A stretch of 11,376 nucleotides of DNA from an uncultured Clostridia bacterium (GTDB lineage Bacteria > Bacillota > Clostridia > Christensenellales > Aristaeellaceae): the NCBI GenBank assembly GCA_934631025.1, contig CAKTXR010000073.1, positions 1 to 11,376 of the forward strand, read 5' to 3'. Every line of letters begins with the position of its first letter. Positions within the stretch are counted from its first letter, which is position 1. Of this stretch, positions 6,377 to 11,376 are shown piece by piece. The notes below the pieces were generated by a model. It made no database searches. It had not been told where the DNA came from and was given only the letters and a program-made list of their open reading frames with translations. The position numbers and the translations under genes were made by a program.

Positions 6377-6556
6377 CAAAATCACTCCTTCGGAAGGCAG
6401 AGTGCGTTTCAAAAACGCCGAGGGCTGCCCTTGCGGCGCTTTTGCGTCGGAAGCCCCGATTCGGCGGCGCAAAGAGCTGAATCAGGGGGGATTCGATCGG
6501 CGCGCCTTTGCGAAAAGCGTTTGAACGAGCAGCCTGTCCTATTTGAAACACACTCT
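6377..6556 (-). promoter_or_regulatory. Long structured 5' leader of ldh
   Basis: On the minus strand, 6556-6542 can pair with 6413-6399 over 15 positions. The only non-Watson-Crick position is G-U in the ldh-sense RNA but C-A in the opposite strand. Nested inside are GGCUGC/GCAGCC (6534-6529 with 6428-6423), CGCUUUU/AAAAGCG (6519-6513 with 6443-6437) and, apically, CTTTGCG/CGCAAAG (6512-6506 with 6474-6468) and GATTC/GAATC (6494-6490 with 6483-6479). A small CCTT/AAGG hairpin overlaps the ribosome binding site. No recognised riboswitch family fits, and no clear promoter was found between this leader and the terminator at 6604. Regulation is inferred; the base pairing is seen. Confidence 0.5.
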
Positions 6557-6571
6557 AGTCTGCCCGAAGAG

Positions 6572-6596
6572 GCGGCGCTTTATGAAGGCCGCTTTT
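6572..6596 (+). terminator. Weak terminator-like hairpin on the plus strand
   Basis: GCGGC and CTT (6572-6580, one bulged G) pair with AAG and GCCGC (6585-6592) around a TATG loop, followed by four T residues (6593-6596). No plus-strand gene ends here. It could stop antisense transcription across the ldh leader, or be chance. Confidence 0.3.
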
Positions 6597-6603
6597 CGCG
6601 CAT

Positions 6604-6642
6604 AAAAAAATCGCCCGTCCGGAAAAAATCCGAACGGACGAT
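6604..6642 (-). terminator. Strong rho-independent terminator of the repeat lipoprotein gene
   Basis: A 14-bp stem without mismatches (6642-6629 with 6623-6610, two G-U pairs) closes a five-base loop and is followed by a run of T residues on the minus strand (complement of 6604-6609). It starts 11 bases after the lipoprotein stop codon and separates that gene from ldh. Confidence 0.93.
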
Positions 6643-6653
6643 GATGTTTTGCA

Positions 6654-9563
6654 TTAGCCGACCTGATCGATCAGACTGTAGGCCAGCGCGTTGTCGGAGA
6701 AGAGGAAATTCTGGAATTCAATGTCGCACACGCCGTCCACATCCTCGGGCAGCGCGCCGCTGTTGGACTGGAGCAGCGCGATGGCGTTGCTCATCAGCGG
6801 GCCGTATTCGCCGTCGGTGTTGGCTTCGGTGTTGTCCAGATAGCCCAGCTCGATCAGGCGCATCTGCACGGCCAGCACGGCTTCGCCGGTGTCGCCCTCG
6901 GCCAGATCCTGATACTCGACATAGGCGTGCGCATCGGCGGCGAACAGGCGCTCCTGAAGCTCCACGCCCGCCACGCCGTCCTGCGGCTGCGCGATCTGAT
7001 ACTGGAACGCGGCCACGGCCTGCGCGGTGGCGTCGCCGTAATCGCCGTCGGCGCTGCCGGTCAGCCAGCCCAGATCAATCAGACGCTGCTGGAGCCGCTT
7101 GACCGCGTCGCCGGTGGAGCCGTTTGAAAGCACGGTGTAGCCCTCGTCAATGGGCGGGTCGGTCACAGCAGGCGCGTCGGTCGGGGCGACGGGCGGTTCG
7201 GTGGCGGGTGCGTCGGTCACGGCAGGCGCGGTGTAGGCCGGCGCGCTGCCGGAATAGAGGACGCTCAGCGTGTTGCTGTCCGCATCGCCGGTGGCGCTCA
7301 GTCCGGCAGCATTCTGGAAGGCCTTGACGGCGTTGACCGTGTTCTTGCCATAGTCGCCGTCGGCGCTGCCGCTGAGCCAGCCCAGCTCGATCAGGCGCTG
7401 CTGCATGGCGGTCACGGCGCTGCCGGTGTTGCCGCTCACCAGGCCGATATAGCCGTAGATGGCGGGGTCATAGGCGGGCGCTGAGGACGCATAGAGCGCT
7501 TCAAGCAGCGCGGAGGAGGCCACACCGTCCTGATTCCAGCCCATGGCGGCCTGGAAGCGCTTGACGGCGGCGGTGGTCAGGTCCTTGTAGTTGCCCACGA
7601 CGTTGCCGTTGAAGTAGCCCAGCTCCTTCAGGCGGCGCTGCATCGCGGCGACCAGATCGCCGGAATCGCCGGGTTCGAGCGCCTGATAGCCGCTCTGAGC
7701 GGGCGCGTTGCTCGAGAAGAGCACGTTCTGCGTGTCGCTGTCGGCCACGCCGGTTTGGCTGAGTCCTGCGGCGGCCTGGAAGGCGGACACGGCCTTTTCG
7801 GTCGCGCTGCCGAAGTCGCCGTCGGCCTTGCTGGTCAGCCAGCCCAGCTCGATCAGGCGTTTTTGCAGATTGGTGACCTGTAGGCCGCTGTCACCCTTCG
7901 CCAGCGATGTATAGCCGACGTTCACATCGGAATAGGCGGGCGCGGCGGCGGAGAAGAGGATCTCCTGAAGCTCGGCGCTGGCTTCGCCGGTGGGCGTGCG
8001 GCCCAGCGCGGTTTCAAACAGCTTGACGGCGGCGGTGGTCTTGGTCAGGTAGTTGCCGCCGATCACGCCGTTAAAGTAGCCCAGCTCCTTCAGACGGCGC
8101 TGGAGGTTCTTGACGGCCTCGCCAGTATCGCCCGATTTCAGCGCCTGATAGGACGAGGAGGGGATGGGCGTGCCGGTCGGCTCGGGCGTGGCGGCGCTGT
8201 TGTAGGGCGCGGCGGCGGAGAACAGGATCGTTTGCAGCTCGACGCTGGCGATGCCGTTCTGCTCATAGCCGACGGCGGCCTGGAACGCCTTGACGGCCTT
8301 GACCGTGTTGTTGCCATAGATGCCGTCGGCCGACGTAGACGACGACCAGCCCAGCGCGATCAGGCGCTTTTGCAGATTGGACACCTCGGTGCCGCGGCTG
8401 CCCTTTTGCAGCACGACATAGGTGCCGGCGGGCGCGTCGGTCGGGGTGGCGCTGTTGTAGGCCGGAGCGTTCGAGGCGTAGAGCAGAATCTGCGTCTCGA
8501 CGGTGGCCGTGCCGGTGGCGCTCAGGCCGACCGCCTGCTGGAACAGCTTGACGGCCTCGGCGGTGGCGCTGTAATAGTTGCCGGTGCACTGTGCGGTGAA
8601 GTAGCCCAGCGCCTTCAGACGGGTCTGCATATTCTGCACGGCCAGGCTGTTCTTCATGCCGTAGGTCAGCTCGCTGTAGCCGGTGTTGTTGGGCGTCGGC
8701 GTGGGCGAGACGGGTTTTGCGGTGGCGGGAGCCTGCGTGGGGGCCGCCGTGGGCGCTGCGGTGACCGTTACGGGCGCGGCGGGCGCGCTCGCGGAGAACA
8801 GCTTCTCCTGAAGCGAGGAGGAAGCCACGCCGCTCTGCGTCAGCCCCAGCGCGCGCTGGAAGGCCTTCACGGCGCTCTCGGTCTGGCCGCCGAAGCTGCC
8901 ATCCGCGCTGCCGGAGAGATAGCCCAGCTCCTTCAGGCGGCTTTGCAGCTTACGCACATTGTCGCCGGAATCGCCGCGCACCAGCGTGGAATAGCCGGCG
9001 GCGGTGTTGGCGCTTGTATCGGTGCTCGGGGCGGCCGTGGCGGCGCTGCTGGCGGAATAGGCCGGCGCGTTGGCGGCGTACAGCTTTTCCTGAAGCGATA
9101 CGTTCGCAATGCCGGTCTGCGAGATGCCCAGCGCCTTCTGGAACAGCTTGATGGCGTTCTGCGTCTGCGTGCCGTACTTGCCGTCGGCAGTGCCGGTCAG
9201 ATAGCCCAGCTGAATCAGGCGGTTTTGAAGCGCGAGCACATCGTCGCCCGTCGCGCCCGACTCAAGGCGCGTATAGGTACGGCTGGTGGGCGCGGGCGCG
9301 ACGGTCGGCGTGGTCTCACTGGCCGGCGGGTTCTCGCTCTGCCAGTCCTGCGCGGGTGCGGACGGACTGACCGAGGGGCTGGGTTCAGGGCTGGGCGATT
9401 CGCTGGCCAGATTGGGATCGCGTGAGGCGAAGGGCAGCTTTGAATCAACTGAATAATCGGAAAGCGGGTCGTTCCTGGCGTCGACCGTTTTGCCGCAGCC
9501 GGACATGACCGTCATGGCGACGACCAGCATGGCGGCGATCAGGGTCTTTTTGCTTTTTTTCAC
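6654..9563 (-). CDS. Lipoprotein with ten peptidoglycan-binding repeats
   Basis: This encodes a 969-residue predicted lipoprotein. Lysines and a hydrophobic segment end in the lipobox VMSGC, so Cys23 would be lipidated. A Pro/Ser/Thr-rich stalk (about 30-95) follows, then ten repeats of the PG_binding_1 type (about 97-962). Each repeat starts Tyr-x-x-Leu-x-x-Gly, continues LQxRLxxLGY/W, then xAVKxFQ, and ends near LFSxxAPAY. Pro/Thr/Ala linkers separate several repeats. No catalytic domain is seen, so it probably binds the cell wall or has a structural role, anchored in the membrane. The start is taken as GTG at 9563 because GGGAGG (9578-9573) lies nine bases before it. The ATG at 9572 abuts the ribosome binding site with no spacing and adds only three residues. 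It has its own terminator and is probably monocistronic. Confidence 0.88.
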   Translation of the reverse strand: MKKSKKTLIAAMLVVAMTVMSGCGKTVDARNDPLSDYSVDSKLPFASRDPNLASESPSPEPSPSVSPSAPAQDWQSENPPASETTPTVAPAPTSRTYTRLESGATGDDVLALQNRLIQLGYLTGTADGKYGTQTQNAIKLFQKALGISQTGIANVSLQEKLYAANAPAYSASSAATAAPSTDTSANTAAGYSTLVRGDSGDNVRKLQSRLKELGYLSGSADGSFGGQTESAVKAFQRALGLTQSGVASSSLQEKLFSASAPAAPVTVTAAPTAAPTQAPATAKPVSPTPTPNNTGYSELTYGMKNSLAVQNMQTRLKALGYFTAQCTGNYYSATAEAVKLFQQAVGLSATGTATVETQILLYASNAPAYNSATPTDAPAGTYVVLQKGSRGTEVSNLQKRLIALGWSSSTSADGIYGNNTVKAVKAFQAAVGYEQNGIASVELQTILFSAAAPYNSAATPEPTGTPIPSSSYQALKSGDTGEAVKNLQRRLKELGYFNGVIGGNYLTKTTAAVKLFETALGRTPTGEASAELQEILFSAAAPAYSDVNVGYTSLAKGDSGLQVTNLQKRLIELGWLTSKADGDFGSATEKAVSAFQAAAGLSQTGVADSDTQNVLFSSNAPAQSGYQALEPGDSGDLVAAMQRRLKELGYFNGNVVGNYKDLTTAAVKRFQAAMGWNQDGVASSALLEALYASSAPAYDPAIYGYIGLVSGNTGSAVTAMQQRLIELGWLSGSADGDYGKNTVNAVKAFQNAAGLSATGDADSNTLSVLYSGSAPAYTAPAVTDAPATEPPVAPTDAPAVTDPPIDEGYTVLSNGSTGDAVKRLQQRLIDLGWLTGSADGDYGDATAQAVAAFQYQIAQPQDGVAGVELQERLFAADAHAYVEYQDLAEGDTGEAVLAVQMRLIELGYLDNTEANTDGEYGPLMSNAIALLQSNSGALPEDVDGVCDIEFQNFLFSDNALAYSLIDQVG
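6678..9275 (-). repeat. Ten tandem PG_binding_1 coding repeats
   Basis: Repeats begin at about residues 97, 191, 296, 382, 472, 551, 626, 705, 809 and 884 of the encoded protein. Spacing is about 75-105 residues because of variable linkers. Repeats 4, 6, 8 and 9 carry LGW followed by an ADG motif. Repeats 3, 5 and 7 carry LGYF and a GNY motif in its place. Repeats 1 and 2 are LGYL with ADG. Repeat 10 is the most diverged, with a longer loop. The alternation in repeats 3-8 points to amplification of a two-repeat unit. DNA around 7606-7640 and 8068-8102 is also very similar. Confidence 0.9.
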
Positions 9564-9593
9564 GGTGATCATCCTCCCGGAGCGCGGCGCGTC

Positions 9594-9599
9594 TATATA
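9594..9599 (-). promoter_or_regulatory. Candidate -10 box of the repeat lipoprotein gene
   Basis: TATATA on the minus strand lies 30 bases before the GTG start, which would give a short leader carrying the ribosome binding site. The sequence about 17 bases further upstream (TAAGTC) is a poor -35 match, so the call rests on the -10 box and position. Confidence 0.35.
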
Positions 9600-9659
9600 A
9601 TGAAGGAACGCGCCGAGACTTATCGTGGCATGGGTTTCATCCATAGTGCCTTTAAGACG

Positions 9660-9701
9660 AAAAAAGCGAACCGGAAGTTGCTCTTTCCGGCCGCCTTTTT
9701 T
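9660..9701. terminator. Bidirectional terminator-like hairpin
   Basis: CCGGAA (9671-9676) pairs with TTCCGG (9685-9690) around an eight-base loop. Six A residues (9660-9665) precede it and six T residues (9696-9701) follow it, so each strand carries a T run a few bases after the stem. On the minus strand it would back up termination of the MarR gene before the lipoprotein gene. Confidence 0.55.
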
Positions 9702-9746
9702 GCAAATTCATCGGGAAATCAAAACTTTTACAAGAATAAAGACGAT

Positions 9747-9794
9747 AAAAGGCGGGCGGTGCAGCGGGCGCTTTCTCTTTGCCTGCTGCGGCCG
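9747..9794 (-). terminator. Probable terminator of the MarR-family gene
   Basis: On the minus strand, CGG, GCAGC and GGC (from 9794 to 9781) pair with GCC, GCTGC and CCG (9769 to 9757) with small internal mismatches. After a short GC stretch, TTTT (9750-9747) follows. It lies about 20 bases after the MarR stop codon. The distance from stem to T run is longer than usual. Confidence 0.5.
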
Positions 9795-9814
9795 TCCGTC
9801 GTCAGGGGGATGCG

Positions 9815-10267
9815 TCAGACCTTTTCGAGCAGCTTGACGACCGTTTCAAGCGATTCGTTCAGCGCGCGGAAATCGTCCATGGACAGCGAGCCGCCCCAGT
9901 TTTCGATGCCGGCGACCAGAGAGGCGCGGATCTCGCGCAGACGCTTGCGGCCTTCCTTCTGAATGACGACATTGACGACGCGGCGGTCGGTCGTGCTGCG
10001 TACGCGATCCACCAGACCGGCGTTGACCAGACGATCCACCAGCGGCGTGATGTTGGGCTTGGCGATGTCAAAATAATCGGAAATCTCCGAGATGGACATG
10101 GACTCCCGCTCCTCCAGCAGGGCGAGCACCTGGAAATGGGACATGGGCAGGCCGTACTTGCTCTGGAATGTGGACATGCGCGAGAGACGCTTCTTCAGCA
10201 GGGGGGTCACTTGAAAAATGTTTTCGGAGATACTCTTGAATACTTCCTTCGACTGCTTCTCTTCCAT
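9815..10267 (-). CDS. MarR-family winged-helix transcriptional regulator
   Basis: This encodes a 150-residue cytoplasmic DNA-binding protein, usual for MarR regulators, which act as dimers on short palindromes and often respond to small phenolic ligands or oxidants. The winged helix-turn-helix spans about 57-104. MSISEISDYFDIAKPNITPL covers the support and recognition helices, VDRLVNAGLVDR the following helix, and STTDRRVVNVVI the wing, with the family Asp-Arg pair. Flanking helices (about 10-50 and 105-150) form the dimerisation region. The start is ATG at 10267. The AAGGAG at 10288-10283 is 15 bases upstream, longer than ideal, but no in-frame alternative start lies between, and the ATG at 10321 would put the ribosome binding site inside the gene. 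The neighbouring genes are not obvious targets. Autoregulation is plausible from palindromes in its upstream region. Confidence 0.9.
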   Translation of the reverse strand: MEEKQSKEVFKSISENIFQVTPLLKKRLSRMSTFQSKYGLPMSHFQVLALLEERESMSISEISDYFDIAKPNITPLVDRLVNAGLVDRVRSTTDRRVVNVVIQKEGRKRLREIRASLVAGIENWGGSLSMDDFRALNESLETVVKLLEKV

Positions 10268-10300
10268 GGTTCTAAAATTACGCTCCTTTCGTGCGCCAAT

Positions 10301-10344
10301 GATCAAATAAAATGATCGCATCTTTTTTCTATATAGAGTATATA
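10301..10344 (-). promoter_or_regulatory. AT-rich promoter region with two palindromes upstream of the MarR gene
   Basis: Two inverted repeats lie here: GATCA (10301-10305) with TGATC (10313-10317), and TATATA (10330-10335) with TATATA (10339-10344) around GAG. On the minus strand TATACT (10342-10337) could be a -10 box, but no good -35 box is seen at standard spacing. MarR proteins commonly bind palindromes over their own promoter, so these are candidate operators; that assignment is inference. Confidence 0.4.
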
Positions 10345-10895
10345 ACTTTCAATTCTGCGTGGTGTGAAAGGATGGTTAAAAAGATGGGGCACGAATATTA
10401 AAATGCAAAGGAACGATGAAAAAACGTAATGAAATCATCATATAGAACAAATTGCACGCAAATGTATGCCTGAAATTGAAAATTGAGTGCCAAATCTTGC
10501 AAAAACGGCAAAAGTGGTCAGAATTGCAGGTGATTGTTGCAGAAAAACGGGAAAAGCGGCCCTCTGCACGTTCTATAATTGGCGGATTCTTAGCGGCACA
10601 ACATTTTGAATACGCACATATGAACGAAAACAGGGGCGAGGAAGAAGCAGGCCGTGTATGGAGATCGCTGGCATTTATGTGGGGATTTTGACTAAAAATA
10701 TCATGACGTAATCAATGGAAATGCGCAGATATATATATATATATATCAAAACAAATGGATATGCAAAACGCATTGAAGATGATGAAACGGCGGCTGCGGG
10801 AAGCGATTCTGCGCGCGTGAAAATTTCATGCGCTGCGCGGGATAATAGGGCGCAAGGGCATCAAGACGATGAACATACATAAACGCTGCTGCTAT
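10345..10895. other. AT-rich gene-free region
   Basis: This stretch is clearly richer in A and T than the surrounding coding DNA. The one plus-strand reading frame of note, 10452-10691, lacks a ribosome binding site, a domain and neighbour-like codon use. A simple AT run lies at 10729-10746. No tRNA, insertion sequence or known RNA was recognised. The composition change could mark a junction of acquired DNA or simply a regulatory intergenic region. Confidence 0.45.
10729..10746. repeat. AT dinucleotide run, nine units
   Basis: Nine consecutive AT dinucleotides form a simple repeat within the AT-rich gene-free region. Such a run is easily melted and prone to length change. Confidence 0.95.
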
Positions 10896-10947
10896 ACGAC
10901 GATCGCTCTATCGTCGTAAAAAGGCGCAAACCGGAAGGGGTTTGTGC
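10896..10947 (-). terminator. Two adjacent hairpins, one terminator-like on the minus strand
   Basis: GCGCAAACC (10924-10932) pairs with GGTTTGTGC (10939-10947), with one G-T position. On the minus strand it is followed within about two bases by five T residues (complement of 10918-10922). A second perfect 8-bp hairpin (ACGACGAT 10896-10903 with ATCGTCGT 10910-10917) lies directly beyond. On the minus strand the hairpins follow the repeated element at 10990-11376, so a transcript of that element might end here. No gene is known to need it. Confidence 0.45.
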
Positions 10948-11077
10948 TTTGCAAAGCCCGGACGGGATGTAATTTCCTGTCCTGCATGCCAAACGGTGAA
11001 CCGGCATGGCCGGCGGTGTGCGCGAAGGCGGATAACGCTGCGCCGTCATTCAAGTGCGCGACAGGACCGAAGCGGCT

Positions 11078-11204
11078 CCGAACGGTGATGAACAAATCGG
11101 GCAGCTTCGTTGTGTGCGAGTACGCGCCGCTCTTGCAATAAGCCGTATCATCGAATAGCCGCGTAAGCGTTTCACAACACTCGGATATACGGAAAGAACT
11201 GACC
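11078..11204 (-). repeat. Tandem unit 2 of the repeated element
   Basis: This 127-bp unit is related to 11209-11336 with a 131-bp period. Shared blocks on the plus strand include ACAAATCGGGCAG, CTTGCAATAAG, TATCAT, TCACAACACTCGG and GGAAAGA-CTGACC. The differences are spread through the unit with small gaps. Its distal end lacks the intact 12-bp hairpin arm found at the end of unit 1. Confidence 0.75.
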
Positions 11205-11208
11205 AATT

Positions 11209-11336
11209 CCGAGCGATGATAAACAAATCGGGCAGAGCCATACTGTATGCGTGTGCGAGCTGTCCTTGCAATAAGTTCTATCATTAAATAGTCGGCATTC
11301 GTCTCACAACACTCGGGTATATGGAAAGACCTGACC
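11209..11336 (-). repeat. Tandem unit 1 of the repeated element, next to the hairpin core
   Basis: This 128-bp unit adjoins and partly overlaps the hairpin core at the window end. It is the better match to the left copy at 132-255, especially over the CCGAGTGTTG and GGTCAGGTC blocks. The function is unknown. Confidence 0.75.
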
Positions 11337-11376
11337 GGCTTCAATTTATGGCCGGTCAGGTCGGGCTGTATAGTAC

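Larger units (their letters stand above)
10990..11376 (-). repeat. Right-hand, inverted copy of the composite repeated element
   Basis: Read on the minus strand from 11376, this is the hairpin core (12-bp stem 11362-11351 with 11339-11328, 11-base loop), then two diverged tandem units, then the CTTCGCGCAC decamer (11027-11018) and the palindrome CCGGC-CAT-GCCGG (11013-11001) followed by TTCACC. The core is almost identical to 92-161, and the order of parts equals that of the left copy. It runs off the window end, so the upstream border is unknown. Reading frames across it do not stay in phase between the two units, which argues that it is non-coding. Confidence 0.75.

Noticed and set aside
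6399..6556. 6S RNA or a known riboswitch at the ldh leader
   Set aside because: The long nested hairpin is reminiscent of 6S RNA, but I could not match the central bubble or a known consensus, and the element runs directly into the ldh ribosome binding site.
5354..7102. 582-codon plus-strand frame opposite ldh and the end of the lipoprotein gene
   Set aside because: It is antisense to two clear genes and crosses the strong terminator at 6604-6642. Long open antisense frames are expected in GC-rich coding DNA.
10452..10691. 79-codon plus-strand reading frame in the AT-rich region
   Set aside because: There is no ribosome binding site before its ATG, no domain, and its codon use differs from that of the real genes.
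11078..11336. CRISPR array
   Set aside because: The repeated units are about 130 bp, only two in number and diverged throughout, without short identical repeats separated by unique spacers.
10892..11344. 150-codon minus-strand reading frame across the right-hand repeat
   Set aside because: It starts at a TTG inside the hairpin core, has no ribosome binding site, and the two tandem units are read in different frames, so the frame is not what is conserved.
92..11376. An 11-kb composite transposon bounded by the inverted repeats
   Set aside because: No transposase, integrase or resolvase is present between the copies and the genes look like ordinary core genes. Two dispersed repeat copies in opposite orientation explain the pattern.

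Overview
The window looks like chromosomal DNA from a G+C-rich member of the Clostridia or a related Bacillota lineage. That is inferred from strong AGGAGG-type ribosome binding sites, sigma-A-like promoter spacing, hairpin-plus-T-run terminators, lipoprotein signals, an L-lactate dehydrogenase of Gram-positive type and a lipoprotein built of peptidoglycan-binding repeats. No rRNA, tRNA, phage, transposase or CRISPR sequence is seen, and genus cannot be given.

Layout: positions 1-803 hold no convincing gene. They hold the tail of one repeated element (1-95), a second copy (92-310) and an unexplained stretch with two interleaved inverted repeats (390-431). A plus-strand block follows: a MATE-family efflux transporter (804-2231) overlapping a HAD hydrolase (2215-2877), galE behind its own consensus promoter (2974-3987, terminator at 4001), and a metallo-beta-lactamase-fold lipoprotein (4132-4992, strong terminator at 5010). 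A 283-bp convergent gap separates these from a minus-strand block: L-lactate dehydrogenase (5408-6376) with a long, highly foldable leader, a 969-residue lipoprotein with ten peptidoglycan-binding repeats (6654-9563) and a MarR-family regulator (9815-10267). Terminators stand between these three, so each is probably its own unit. The last 1.1 kb (10268-11376) has no convincing gene. Its first part is AT-rich, and its right end carries an inverted copy of the repeated element found at the left edge.

The genes are mostly ordinary: sugar-nucleotide metabolism for envelope glycans (galE), fermentation (ldh), small-molecule export (MATE) and envelope-associated lipoproteins. They do not form one obvious pathway. 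The most unusual content is non-coding. A composite repeat (70-bp hairpin core, then one or two units of about 130 bp, then a short palindromic module) occurs at both ends in opposite orientation, and its short palindrome shows compensatory base changes. The ldh leader can close into a 15-bp stem that pairs fully only in the ldh-sense RNA. The pseudoknot-like pair of 8-bp inverted repeats at 390-431 is the third. All three were read by eye and not tested computationally.
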